From assembly GCA_035772405.1 (NCBI GenBank), contig JAYKKM010000030.1, forward strand, positions 113,846 through 177,845: a DNA stretch of 64,000 bases. The letters are read 5' to 3'. The stretch's first letter is position 1, and each line of letters starts with the position of its first letter. The notes below the pieces were generated by a model. That model ran no database searches, was not told the origin of the DNA, and saw nothing but the letters and a program-made list of their open reading frames with translations. Of the stretch, positions 45,438 through 57,245 are shown piece by piece. This DNA is from Chrysogorgia sp. JL179-B06. Its lineage: Eukaryota; Cnidaria; Anthozoa; Scleralcyonacea; Chrysogorgiidae. The translations under genes were made by a program, and so were the position numbers.

Positions 45438-45655
45438 TGTTTAAAATTGTTTAACGCTCTCTTATGAACTACATATCGTTTCATATTATGACTTTTTAGT
45501 GACCTTTTTATTGTAATATTATCAATCAATTAAGTGTTTTTATTTTTATCTGATTTGTACATACAGGTCGTTGTAGGATACCAGCAATTTGATTGATCAA
45601 TAGCTGAACAAGTTTTAACCTGTATAATTATAGAATATAATAATAATAATAATAA

Positions 45656-46027
45656 TGGTACCAGTAATGGAAATTATATTGTAACATTAATAGATAAAGT
45701 GCATTTTGATAAATCTATGTTGCAAATACATGTATATTTTAATTCTTGTGGGGAATTATGTAATAATTTTAATGAATTAAATATTTGAAATAAATAGTTA
45801 AAAATATCAAATAAGCGTTTTGATTTTGTTTTAACTTAATGAATTTGAAAGCTATATAAAGAGTAAAATATGACATTTCAAATCACAGCATTATGATTGA
45901 AACAATTTTAAGAGTTGTTCTTTATTTTCAATATTTTAACCAAGGAGAAATTGGATATTTATTTTGGTTATGTGGATTATTTGATTATTATCGTGGAAAA
46001 TATGTCACATGTCCCAAAACTCAACCC
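45656..46027 (+). CDS. Resumed virus-like cluster with a truncated ORF
   Basis: After the LINE tail the AT-rich cluster resumes. A short open stretch at 45656-45788 shows the IVTLIDKVHFD pattern. A second ORF starts at ATG 45893, 33 bases after a TATA box (GCTATATAAAG at 45851), and encodes MIETILRVVLYFQYFNQGEI and following hydrophobic sequence. It appears cut at about 46027 by the tyrosine-recombinase element. Not recognised. Confidence 0.4.
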
Positions 46028-46261
46028 CAAATTGGATTTTTGCAATAAATGAGATTAAGAACAAGCGGAGTTTGTCGTATTTGTTCGAGATTCGAGGGGT
46101 AACTCCACCTACTTGTTGCATGGACCAATCATACTTCACTTACCTAATTTATACAGGACCAGGGCACCTAGAGGTACACCCCGTAGACGTAAACTCGCTG
46201 ACACGGAGGAATCATAAAAGGCCAAGCAACATGCCGCCCAAAACATGCAATGATCAAACGA

Positions 46262-46503
46262 GGCTCCGACCGTAGCGAGCTGAGGCCAACGGGGCCTTTT
46301 GGGGCAAACCAGAAGGATTCTCCAACGGGGAGACCCGCATGTTACGTCGCCGACCGCGAGCTGAGGCCAACGGGGCCTTTTGGGGTCAAGTCACAAGGGT
46401 TCTCCAACGGCGAGATAGGTATATGACGGCTCCGACCGTAGCGAGCTGAGGCCAACGGGGCCTTTTGGGGCAAACCAGAAGGATTCTCCAACGGGGAGAC
46501 ATA
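46262..46503 (+). repeat. ~82-bp tandem repeat, three units
   Basis: Each unit has GAGCTGAGGCCAACGGGGCC and TTCTCCAACGGGGAGA. Part of the recombinase element's terminal structure. Confidence 0.85.
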
Positions 46504-46732
46504 TGTAAGTCACTAAGCAGCGATGACACACACGAGCACCCAGGCATGCCACAATAATAACATATACACCAGAAAGACATAGGTAAAAACATGCAATACT
46601 CATATTTCGTTATCACCTGGCAAGACAGGGAAAGCAAGACTCCCTGTCTAGGAACGCTTTTCCTATTATTATGCGCCGGGAAAAAGGGGTGGTGGGAGGG
46701 AAGGATTTCCGCTAGCGAACAAGAGAAAGCGA

Positions 46733-47332
46733 GTGAGCCACAACTCCGACACCTGTCCATTACAGATATCACTATATTACACCGCCGGTATCATTCACTG
46801 CTGCATTCAATCGTCAAAAACCGACCCGTTTCGTCACGGAGTCACCCTCCATATCGGCGCTACTGGAAAAGTTATTTGTCCAGTCGTAGCGTTACACAGT
46901 TATCTGGTCAGACGCGGTTCCGCTGATGGACCCCTATTCGTCGCAACGTCTGGTACACCACTATCACCCCTGCTGATGAACTCGTGGCTGCGGTCCATCG
47001 TGTCTGCTAGCGGGAAAGGAGACCAGTTTTCTAGCCATAGCTTTCGCATCGGCACCGCGATATCTGCAGCAGCTGGGGGCGTTCCGGACCATCTCATCAA
47101 AACATTAATTCGGTGGTTCAGCAACGCTTATCAACGCTACATCCATACCTCCCCGGTTGTGCTCGCATCCATAGCAGTTCCTCGCTTAATTATTTCGTCT
47201 ACCAGACGGCACTTATCTCGTTCGGAGGAGGCTTCGCATGCCTCGAAGCCTTCGCATGCCTCGAAGCCCTCGCTCCGATCCAGCGCCGCTGGAGGTGTAA
47301 CCTTGGGAGACGGTTCTCGGCTACGAACGTGA
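46733..47332 (+). pseudogene. Tyrosine recombinase (phage-integrase fold), C-terminal domain
   Basis: The open frame contains SSHSFRIGTAISAAAGG (the HxxR box) and WFSNAYQRYIHTSP, with the likely catalytic Tyr in AYQRY and a Trp in place of the second His/Lys region. The conserved upstream Arg of the catalytic set is not clearly seen. The N-terminal core-binding domain is absent or in another frame, and no start codon is convincing. Similar recombinases are found in DIRS-like elements. Confidence 0.65.
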
Positions 47333-47567
47333 CGTTGTCAATTGGATTTATGAAATAAATGATATTAAGAACGAACGGAGTTGTGGTTATTGGGACAGGG
47401 GCATGGAATATAATCCCATCGGAGATTAACCAATCATACAAACACATAACTAATTAATATACGAAAGCTCGAGACACCTCGAGGTCGCTTGAGGCAAGCC
47501 TTATTCTACAGTACACGTTACACGTTGTCGATCCCTTAATAGGGAGAACGTTACGGGACTTCTTTGG

Positions 47568-47855
47568 GTTCTGCATCGTCAAGCACAGACGCGGGTGTCT
47601 TGCTTTCCCTGACTAGCCAGGTGATAGTTAACCGTTATCATAGTTAACTCGTAGCATATATAGTTTAACGTGTACCTTATAGCCTATTTGTTAACGTCTG
47701 TTGTCACGTACTCGGGCTATACGTTGGCCATCGAGTGTTATGACCATTTTTGCATCGTCAAGCACAGACGCGGGTGTCTTGCTTTCCCTGGCTTGCAGGT
47801 GATACTTAGTCGTTATTATACTATAACCGGTAGCATATATTTAACGTTTACCGTA
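47568..47855 (+). repeat. 181-bp tandem duplication
   Basis: CATCGTCAAGCACAGACGCG and GGTGTCTTGCTTTCCCTG at 47574 recur at 47755, followed by related GTAGCATATAT...GTTTAACG sequence. Located in the 3' part of the recombinase element. Confidence 0.8.
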
Positions 47856-49077
47856 TGCTGACGTCAGTTATTGGTTATTAGAGTTTAGGTATCCCCAATA
47901 CGTTTTTGCTTACTTTGGCATGATCGGTGCTCGTCGAGTGTTATGAGCAGTCTGTCCATGACCTATGGTGTCTTGTTATTATACGCAATATACGATCGCG
48001 TTCGACAACGGGTTACGTATCTCCACGTTGGAGAACCCTTGTCAGGAATCCACGCCCCGTAAGGCACCGTTTTGCCTCGTTCAGTTACGGTCGGAGCCGT
48101 ACTGCGTATCTCTCCTCGCAGGAGAACTCTTGTCATTACCCCATGACGATCGTCTGCCACCGTTAGCCACAGTTGGCACCGGGGGCACGTCTATCCCAAT
48201 AGGAGAGCTATTGCTAGAACCCTCCCCCCCCCCCCCCCCCCCCCCCCCGAGACACCGTTACGTTGGTCTCACTCAATCAGCCCGTAAGAGAGTGCTTTTT
48301 CATCGCCCTGAGACACCGTTTGCCTCTGTCAGTCAGGCTTAGAGCCGCGATACTTGTCTGTTCCTGTAAGAGAGTTCTTGTCAGAAATCCCACCTCCATT
48401 CACCCCCCCCCCCCATCCCCCGTCACTTACCCATTTCTTGGGGGATCCATAATGTGGATATCGGATATCAGGTTTGTCACCGTCATTAGGTAAGTGTTTC
48501 GTTGGTTAGTCAGTTAGTTAATTTCTCCTCCATGTATGGTGTGTGATTTGTAGTGTCCTATACGCATGGGAGAGGATTCTCGGCTACGTGGCCAGATCAC
48601 TACAACCGCTTAGTCGCGCGTAGTAGATTACTAGGCCTGTATAGTCTGGGACCGAACTACTTCGTACCCAGGATCTTACTCTGTCCTGGTGACGTCATTC
48701 GCCAGGCATGGGTATTGCAACGATACAAAAAAGAGAATATATATAATGTATATACATACATACTAAGCATGAGGTGTAACTAGATCGAGCTCCATCGGTA
48801 CTGTACGAACGTGACGTTGTTAATCATTTATATCAAGGATTGACAAGATATTTACGGATGAGTTCACCAAGGGAATTTTGTGCTTCGAAAAATGGCCTGT
48901 AGGTAATGCCAGGTGCGCTACATAAAAATTATTTTACTTTAGAATATTCTCTAAACAATTTTAAATTTCTTAAGTTAAGTTGTTATATGTCTCTCGTATA
49001 GGCATTCTACGAGATTACATTTTTATCGTAGTCATTAAATACTTTATAACATATTTTTATTCTGTCTTCATGTATTT

Positions 49078-49388
49078 TTAATAAGAATCCTTTAACCCGA
49101 ACACTTCCATATAATTCATAGCACAATTTGACGATCCCTGAACAAAGGAACATAAATCTTGTCCGGTTGGGCACATGAATCCACCATGACTGTTGTTAAT
49201 AACACAATTATTGGTAGTATTCATAAACGCCACAGTTATGCCAGAAGTTGAACCAAAACAGGGGCCACATGACTGATGATCCCAAATTCCACCAGCATCA
49301 GCAAGTTGAGGACATTTGGTTGCAGCAGCTCCGGTCTTATTGGTCAAGGTAAACAAGAATGAGCTTTTATCTTCAATAAATTTTCCGC
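49078..49388 (-). CDS. KCTD/BTB-TLDc protein copy B, exon 3
   Basis: Encodes the rest of the TLDc domain: GKFIEDKSSFLFTLTNKTG, CGPCFGS and the C-terminal MNYMEVFGLKDSY. The acceptor TTTTGCAG precedes 49388 on the minus strand in the phase required by exon 2. A stop at 49078 closes the gene, and AATAAA about 20 bases beyond could serve polyadenylation. Confidence 0.8.
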
Positions 49389-49762
49389 CTGCAAAATTAA
49401 TTTGCACATAAATTACAAAGAGGCATGCAAAGGTCCTGTCAAAAAACGATTGCTATTCCGAATAAAGTGTTTATCATAATCCAATTTTGATTAGTAAAAA
49501 TACAAAATTAGCCCATCGCAAGGCAGGATCAACCATGGTAGGACCTGCAACCACCGTGGTAGGAAGTAAACAGTCGTTTACTAATATTTATAAAATTGTC
49601 TGGGGACCTGTGGCAAAGCTCCAAAATCGAGCTGCTCGAGAGTGATGACCTTTTCCAGCTATGATGTTAACATTGATAATTTATTTGATCAATTATAGGC
49701 TGGTTCAACCTACAAAAACAGCGATTAATTGCCAACTTAAGTCACTTAAGTCACTCCAGAAC

Positions 49763-50097
49763 ACTTAAAGTGCCTAATAACGTCTGTGGGGATTTAACAT
49801 ATTTGTAATCTATGGATTATCCTGAGATAAATTGTAATATATCTTGTCAGCTGAAAATGTCATCTTCATACACATTTTTGCTGTTAAAGTTGACGGAAAT
49901 GACGTCAAATCGGGAATCTGTCTACATGAAAACCTCTTTACAGATGCCCGATTTGACGTCATTTCCGTCAACTTTACAGCAAAAAAGTCTATGAAGATGA
50001 CATTTTCAGCTGACAAGATATATTACAATTTATCTCAGGAGAATCCATAGATTACAAATATGTTAAATCCCCACAGACGTTATTAGGCACTTTAAGT
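49763..50097. mobile_element. Foldback MITE, 335 bp, in intron 2 of copy B
   Basis: Arms of about 150 bases are inverted copies: ACTTAAAGTGCCTAATAACG begins the element and its inverse ends it, with GGAAATGACGTCAAATCGGG near the centre of each arm and a ~28-base loop. Internal GGGGATTTAACAT resembles the TTAAAATCCCC repeat of the intronic block, but shared ancestry is not proven. Confidence 0.8.
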
Positions 50098-50824
50098 TCT
50101 AATTAAATTTGTTTATCGTGATCTTTCATATTTTGCTTCTAAAAACCCAGCTGTGTTGTGACCCTATTGTTGTAGGTGTCCATTATTTTTCATAATGGAC
50201 TAGAAGTTATCCATTATTCTGCACAACCGCCCATTATTTTTCTAATAATGGACGCTGTCCACTATTTTTCAATATAACGCAATGGAAATATATTTACCGG
50301 CTGGGAGGTCCGTACTGGAAAAATATTTTCCCGAAGTCTCAGAAACGTTTTGGCGCGAAAAGTTGCGAGAGGTCCGTACTGGTGTGATACGGACCTCGTA
50401 CTCAGCCAATCAAAAGGCTCTATTTTAGTTACGGACCTGAGTTACGGACCTCAAAAAAAAAAAATAGTCTTTTATACCTTTAGACTTTTGACATGTAAAT
50501 ATTAGCCTGATAATTTAACCGTGTTTAAATAAATTTCAATCAATCTCAAGAACGAGATCAGACATGAAAGCACTGTAAAACCTTGATTCTTTATTATATT
50601 AGGAGTTCTTTCAAATAAATCAGTGAAAAGTCATCTCAATTTTTGTTTCATACACCCTTTAACCATCAAAACGTGTATTTTAGATTGTTCTGTGAAATAT
50701 TATAACTTCGCCAATTCTGGAGGTATTGCTGGGTTGGCTCGGATGGCAGCATTCGCGCCATCGTTATTTTATCACCTCACATTTATTTTATAAAACACAA
50801 CTATAAATCTCGTACTAGACTTAC

Positions 50825-51198
50825 TTTTGCTCCAAGATACCTCTGTATAACCTCCAAATATATAGTTTCCAGCTTTTGCAAGAGTAACAGTGGGACCTTT
50901 ATTGTCACATTGGGTGTGGAAGTTGGAGGAATAACTGCTAGAGGCTTGATTCATAACGAATAATTGAACCCAGTTGGAGAAGGTAGGTGTCGGTAACCAA
51001 GATAACAAGATATTTCTTTGATCTTCGGTCAAGGAGTTAATGATGAAACTGGAGTTTTGAAACATTGGTCCAGGCCAAATCTGTTTCGCCATTCCCTGGA
51101 TTTGGTAGAATTCAGCCTCTAAAAGAAGCTCCGCTGCCAAAACTTTGTTTTCTCTTGGGAAAATAAGTCTGCCAGTTCTCAAGTAATTCAAAATAAAA
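50825..51198 (-). CDS. KCTD/BTB-TLDc protein copy B, exon 2
   Basis: A 374-nt exon between acceptor TTGTAG and donor GTAAGT on the minus strand. It encodes FILNYLRTGRLIFP (end of the BTB domain), LLLEAEFYQIQGMAK, a SLTEDQRNILLSWLP helix and the first TLDc motif CDNKGPTVTLAKAGNYIFGG. Very similar to copy A exon 2, from which it lacks one codon. Confidence 0.85.
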
Positions 51199-51982
51199 CT
51201 ACAACAAATCATGCAATTGATTAGTGGTAAATTGAAGTGCCTATGAAACGAAAAATTCAAATCTATTTTTATGACTCAATTTGCTACTTCGTGATGCGCT
51301 GGATATTTATCATTTATAGACCCGGAGCGAGGGGAATTCGACGAAATATTACCGACGGTAATATTTCGACGAATTTCCGAACGGAGGGTCTATAAATGAT
51401 ATATTATACCGAAACAATCTTGAATGCTGTCTTGAAACGTCTTGAAACGTCCTGTTGTTCCTCCATTGTTTACAGGCTCGTCTTGGTTTACGCGCGAGTA
51501 CTGGGTACGAGCGGGGTATTCGAACTCGAATCACCCGCTGATTACGTCATCAGCGGGGAATTCGAGGTTAAAGCGTGAAATTAGAGTTTAAATTGACTGG
51601 TCACGTGGTACAAATCTAGCTCTTTGATTGGACAATTTATAGTTGAGGTATAATATTATGCAATAACCCCTCGCTCTCGCCTGTTCTATCCCCCTAGAAT
51701 TTCATCTTACCACTTCGGAATAGACGACTTTCACGATCATGCGCAGTAGCAACAAATATTCAAATTTTCATCGCAGGTAAACGCCAAGCCAAAATCCCTA
51801 TTAAATCTATAGTGAAGAGCAAAACTTCCAAAGTGTGTTAGTTTCAAACTTTGCACTTTTACTATTTTTAATTTGATCTTTCTAGCTAAAACAGTTGTTT
51901 TTACCTCATAAGAAAATTTGAAATAAAATTGCTACTGCGCATTTCCCCATCCATGATCCCCGCGGCGTGGGCTCACTGAAGC

Positions 51983-52295
51983 GGGTCTTACTACATCCTG
52001 GGCGTTCTTTGTCAGCGCCCGCGAGCATCGTCTTCTGGACGATCCTTTTATTAGTATTAAGGAAACCCAACCCCAACATAACAAAAGATCCTAACCCTAA
52101 CCCCCCGCCTAACGGGTTAGGGTTAGTAAACTAATTAGGCGGGGGGTTAGGGTTAGAAAACCCATTAGGCGGGGGGTTAGGGTTAGGATCTTTTGTTGTG
52201 TTGGGGTTGGGTTTCCTTAATACTAATAAAAGGATCGTCTAGAAGACGAGTGCTCGCGGGCGCTGACAAAGAACGCTCGGGATGTGGTAAGACCC
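51983..52295. mobile_element. Mutator-like foldback MITE with TTAGGG repeats in its core
   Basis: A 313-bp unit GGGTCTTAC...GTAAGACCC is flanked by a perfect 9-bp duplication CACTGAAGC (51974-51982 and 52296-52304). The arms share CGTTCTTTGTCAGCGCCCGC and TTATTAGTATTAAGGAAACC. The centre holds CCTAACCCTAACC on one side and three copies of GGCGGGGGGTTAGGGTTAG-type units on the other. Nine-base duplications fit Mutator-like elements. Located in intron 1 of copy B. Confidence 0.8.
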
Positions 52296-52771
52296 CACTG
52301 AAGCACATTACCGTCGCTCATGAACTGCATAATAATAATAACTACATGGAAAACCGACGTATACCAATGATGAAATGCGTATTATGCTGCCAAAATTAGT
52401 TACATATAGCTTGTACGGCTTAGTTATCTACTGGTAGTACATTTAAGCTGATGGAACTTAGAACTTTAAATGATAACGCTGCATTATTTTACAATACACA
52501 ATACAATAAAATTTGTTTAACGATGGAAAAGACGTTTTACCATGACGTTATCTAACATATGGCCATAAATGTGTTCCAAATATAACTGATATATACATTA
52601 TATTTACAGATAATTATTATAAACAGGATATCGCGATTACTTTATAAAAATATTGGTGTTGTCCAACTGCTAATGATATCGATCATTATACCTCGTTGTA
52701 AATCTATCAAGATTAGAATATCCACAGAAAGAATTTAAATATACGTATTCAGCTTAAATAGGTATTCTTAC

Positions 52772-53145
52772 CGAAAATGAGTCCCGTCTCGGTCAATAAA
52801 GTAAGCGCCATCTTCTTCATCTGGTTTTACATCAAATCTTCCAGAAAACATAGACGCCAACATAGAGTCAGGATCTTTTAATAAAGTTTCTAACGATGTC
52901 TTGAAAATTTGACCTCCAACATTCAGTTTGATGTGTTTCTTAAAATGAACTCCTGCATCCAGTTTCTTTCTCATTGATTCAAACGTGGATCGTTCTTCTT
53001 GTAGTATCGATGCCTCTTTCTCCATAGTTTTCTTCAAATTAAGAATGGCTTTCTGTGCTTCGTCTAACTTAAGTGCAACGTCAAATTCCTCAGTTTGGTA
53101 AATTGTCGTAGTGTTTTTGTCATTTAAAACTGTTGAGCAGGCCAT
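52772..53145 (-). CDS. KCTD/BTB-TLDc protein copy B, exon 1
   Basis: Starts at ATG 53145 (MACSTVLNDKNTTTIYQTEE). Residues ~22-62 are a charged probable coiled coil, and from ~70 the KCTD-type BTB/T1 domain begins (HIKLNVGGQIFKTSL, DPDSMLASMFSGRF, DGAYFIDRDGTHF). It ends at donor GTAAGA (exon end 52772). With exons 50825-51198 and 49078-49388 it forms an intact frame of 1,059 nt. The predicted protein joins a BTB oligomerisation/cullin-adaptor fold to a C-terminal TLDc domain. Probably cytosolic; no signal peptide or membrane segment. Confidence 0.85.
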
Positions 53146-53217
53146 GAATTTTTATAATTGTTGTCTTAATTATATGTTCTCGTAGCATTAATCTGTTCGT
53201 AGTTATATATTCGTATA

Positions 53218-53420
53218 GCTTTGATAGGCGTATATTAGTGCTATAGGCGTTATTGACGCTAAATAGGCGTTATTGATATTACAGGTACAGGCGTTGTTGA
53301 TGTTATTGATGTCATAGGGGTTACTGGTGTTATAGGGACGGCGTTGTTGATGTTGTAGGCGTTGTAGATGTTATAGGTATAGGCGTTATTGACGCTATAG
53401 TCCTTATTGACGCTATAAGG
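53218..53420. repeat. ~18-bp degenerate minisatellite 5' of copy B
   Basis: Repeats of the kind GGCGTTATTGACGCTATA and GGCGTTGTTGATGTTAT lie 75-275 bases upstream of the exon 1 ATG, so they fall in the putative promoter region. Confidence 0.75.
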
Positions 53421-53445
53421 AGTTAGTAGCCCCGTTTAGACGACA

Positions 53446-53840
53446 ATAGTGGTTCTTTTTTCAATATGCGGTAAATATAAATTAGCTCTTTCTTGGTATC
53501 TTTACATGACGAGAAGGCGGCATAAAAGTTAAAGGGAGATTTTCGCCTAGAACACCTGTTATAAACACAACTTTGCTTTTGTTTTGAAGCTGTCTTGCCT
53601 TGTTTTCATCTTAAACGAACCAAAACACTGTCGATGAACCGCAATAACTGATCTGTGTTTTTTTAAATCATTTCCTAACTTCAACCAATTCATTTGACGA
53701 CTAAGTTGTTCCTCGGAATTGTTGACAACTTCCTCGCAATTGTTAAGAACTTCCTCGAAATGTTAACAGCTTCCTGGAATTGGTTCGGGAATTTTCTAAC
53801 TTCCTGTTTAAATTGACCAATTGTGCGAAGAAAGCAGGAA
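53446..53840 (+). repeat. Local direct duplication, copy 1
   Basis: Matches 55216-55590, sharing CAGAAAAGTTAAAGGGA-type sequence, AGCTCTTTCTTGGTATCTTT and CTTCCTCGAAATGTTAACA. No coding sequence. Confidence 0.7.
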
Positions 53841-55215
53841 GTTTGAAGTTGTTAGGGGTTTGAATTCCTTTGTCAACTGTTCTAGGAACTCTATTGCCAC
53901 GACTGTAAATAACTTCTATAATATGTCAAAATATAGCATATTTATTTATCTACCTGGCCTAATGCTAGCGAACAATGGCCATTAGCATTCGTTTAAAAAA
54001 TAGTCATTCGAATCACACATGGATTTAGAATAATGTGTAGCGCAGGAGAGACGCTGGATTTTAGAAGAAAAAAAGTATACTTTACAACACTTTTAACAAC
54101 TTTTATTTTATATCAATTATCTTTCTGGCCCAATAATAACCAGCTAGAACGGCAGCCCAGGAATTGTTTTGAAAGATACATTCTTTCTTCATGGATTTAG
54201 GATAACAATGTAAGCAAACGCGCGGGTAACTTGGCAATGAATATAGTGCACGAGGGCTACTGCAGGTGATTAGAACAACAAAATCATCCATTTTCAAGTA
54301 CTAAAAAGCTTATTTAATTATCTTTTTGATCCACGAATATCAGACGTGTCCCGTTGCTAGTTTAATAGATACAGATTTTCCAGTTCACCTGTTATTTCGT
54401 ATTATTACACCAACTTAACTCGTACCTTAGACCATTCTTATCAACCTTTATATCAAACTAGCTTATTTAATGATCTGTAGCTTATTTAATGATATTCAAT
54501 CGAAACTGTGAAGTACATGCACATACAGCACACTCAAACCTTATATACAGATTTATGAGCAAGCACATGTGATTCATTCCCTTGCTGCAGTCATTAGTTT
54601 ATTCGTTTATGGCGCCAATATCTATAAACGTTTTGAAACAAGAATATTTTTTTATTTAATTTCTATAACTTTGTTTTATAACAAACTTAATTATTTTTCT
54701 TGTACGATAATGGCCAAACCTGGCCCAGCACTCGTTTAAAAGCGTTTAAAAGACGTGCTAATAGCGCAGGAGGGACGCTGGAGTTTAGGGCAGCCGAAAA
54801 AGCTATAGTATACTGCAAAGTATACTCACCCCGACTACTCCATAAATACCGTTGTTGCGCGTTTGTTCTTATCCTTCCGTACGATATAACGAAGTGTTTT
54901 GAAGTGTTATATAATCAATTCAACTAATCAATTCAATTTATTTACCACAATATTTACATACATGTAGTTCCATGTTTACATCAGATTATTGTAATATAAA
55001 ATATGGTGGCGAGGTGGCCTCAATATATTTAGTTAAAGTTGCACATTAATCACGTTATGTCTGGTTATACAATATAAGTTAGAAGAAATTCCATAACTTT
55101 TTTCTTAAAAGTAAATAAACTCCTCGAGTTTAGTTTTTGAGTTTTTGATATATATTATATGGTTGCCAATTTCGATTTTCGTGAACATAATTTTCGTGAA
55201 CAACAATTTTCGCGG
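53841..55215. other. Non-coding stretch, nothing recognised
   Basis: AT-rich DNA between the two local duplications. Short ORFs (54103-54297 minus, 54700-54927 plus) show no domain. Two sections, near 54010-54070 and 54700-54800, share GGCCATTAGCATTCGTTTAA/CAGCACTCGTTTAA and GCGCAGGAG(A/G)GACGCTGGA motifs, suggesting another internal duplication. Confidence 0.45.
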
Positions 55216-55590
55216 TTCTTTTTCAATATGGCGGACGAAAATTGCGGTAGATATAAATCAGCTCTTTCTTGGTATCTTTATATACATAATGAGAAGGCGG
55301 CAGAAAAGTTAAAGGGAAATTTTCGCTTTATGATATAAACAAAAGCGATGTTGTGTTTTTGTATCTGTCTTGCCTTGTTTTCATCGTAAACGAACCAGAA
55401 CACTGTGGATGATCCGCGATAACTGATATGTTTTTTAGCAATTCATTTCTTAACTTCAACCAATTCATTTGATGAGTTCCTTTGAATTGTTAACAACTTC
55501 TTTGGAATTGTTAAGAACTTCCTCGAAATGTTAACAACTTCTTGGAATTGGTTAGAATTTTCTAACTTCCTGCAGTTTAAATTGACCAAT
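55216..55590 (+). repeat. Local direct duplication, copy 2
   Basis: Direct copy of 53446-53840. The preceding 55107-55218 is shared with 29830-29930 upstream of copy A. Confidence 0.7.
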
Positions 55591-56349
55591 CACGTTGTGG
55601 GATAAAAGCCCATTATAGTTCATTAATCATACGACTGTATAATTTTTGCAATATTCATCTCATCAAGAAATATCCCTGGGCCCGCTGAGTTGTACAAAGG
55701 TTGATTAGCGCTAATCCTGGGTTAAAAGTTAATCGACTCTTTTATTTCAGTACGTTCTAACAAATCGTTTTCGTTCAAACTTTGCTTGATAAAACCTTTA
55801 ATTTATCAATAGCCAGCAGTTCTGTCAAGAAAAAACTTCAGTTTCCCATGCAGGTCTCCAGAATTCTGCTCTTCGCTTTTTCCGACTAATCCACGATTAA
55901 GCTAATAGACCTTTGAACAACCGGTCCCCAGCGAGCTAATAATTGAGTTTCCTGCAGTAATTTAGTAACTTATTTGAAATCTTAATAGTTTGGGTTAGTT
56001 GTATGCGTGAAGTTTATCGTCCATGTTGTTGTAATCTTGAGAAAGACTATTGTTGGTGACTGACGTTTCGACCAGCCGCGGGTACGAGAGACGTCAAAAT
56101 CGGAACGCTTGTTGTGCATTCTTCAATTTTCAACCAAATGTTATAAATCTTTGAAACAAGAATAGCTTTTGCCCCCCAAAAAAATCGTATGTTTTTGTTT
56201 TTATTTCTAACGGCTTTTAGTGGGGAAAATGATGTCACAGAACAGGCACCAAATTTAAATTTTTGCAATATAACAAATATTGAAGGTTTGTCTATTAACA
56301 CATCACGCCCAGTGAACTTCAAAACAGAAGAAATAACTTAAATATCTTA

Positions 56350-56770
<421 letters not shown>

Positions 56771-57204
56771 TTGAATTGGATTCAAAGGTTTTTTTTTCCA
56801 AAAAGAGACATAGTTTTTTGAGGAAATAGAAATCCGAGTCCGAGTATGTATTTTCACTCGCTAATTTCCAAATCTGTTTTCAGAATTGAAAACGGTTATA
56901 TATTGATCAAGATAACGTTCAAAATAATATTCGACGAAGTGACCAGCTAAAAGCCGACTAATTTCTAAGTACATAAACCGTTTTTACGAAGGGTACTCAC
57001 GTTCTCGTAATATAGTAAACACGTATGTTATGTATGTTGACTCGCTAATTTCAAATCTGTTTTCAGAGTTTAAATCGGTTAAATATTGGCCGAGATAACG
57101 TTCAAATATTTCTTCGACGAAAACGGGCTTTTGCAAATTGTGAATTTTTGCCAAATACACGGCCACGGCGTGCGAGGTCTGGGCACCATGGATGGAAATT
57201 TCCG

Positions 57205-57208
57205 TTGG

Positions 57209-57245
<37 letters not shown>

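Larger units (their letters stand above)
42119..45655 (+). mobile_element. CR1/L2-like LINE with 2A peptide, nearly intact
   Basis: Non-LTR retrotransposon of about 3.5 kb, with a 2A-bearing N-terminal module, PHD-type zinc finger, endonuclease and reverse transcriptase in one direction. It ends with an ATAATAATAAT tail at about 45637-45655. Only two lesions are seen: one frameshift near 43380 and one TGA at 43890-43892. It is therefore young. It sits inside the AT-rich ORF cluster. Confidence 0.85.
37489..46027. other. AT-rich cluster of small ORFs, virus-like
   Basis: From about 37.45 kb the DNA becomes markedly AT-rich and packed with short ORFs on both strands, several with TATA-like boxes 30-70 bases upstream (39582, 40950-40970, 41050, 41310, 45851) and AATAAA-type signals. 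Two gene families recur: small CxxC proteins and a Tyr/Glu/Asp-rich family. No polymerase, helicase or capsid gene could be recognised. The cluster is broken by a piggyBac-like MITE, a LINE and a tyrosine-recombinase element. Endogenised DNA virus or unknown large mobile element are the leading options. Confidence 0.5.
46030..48840 (+). mobile_element. Tyrosine-recombinase retroelement remnant (DIRS/Ngaro-like)
   Basis: The segment CAATAAATGAGATTAAGAAC with CGGAGTT at 46033-46080 recurs directly at about 47340-47385, and CGAACGTGACGTTGT is shared at 47323 and 48806. Modules of 46.26-46.5 kb (TTCTCCAACGGCGAGATA, GGCTCCGACCGTA) reappear inverted at 48.02-48.15 kb. Split direct and inverted repeats around a tyrosine recombinase are typical of DIRS/Ngaro-type elements. 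No RT/RNase H region is visible, so it is a deleted copy. Confidence 0.55.
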
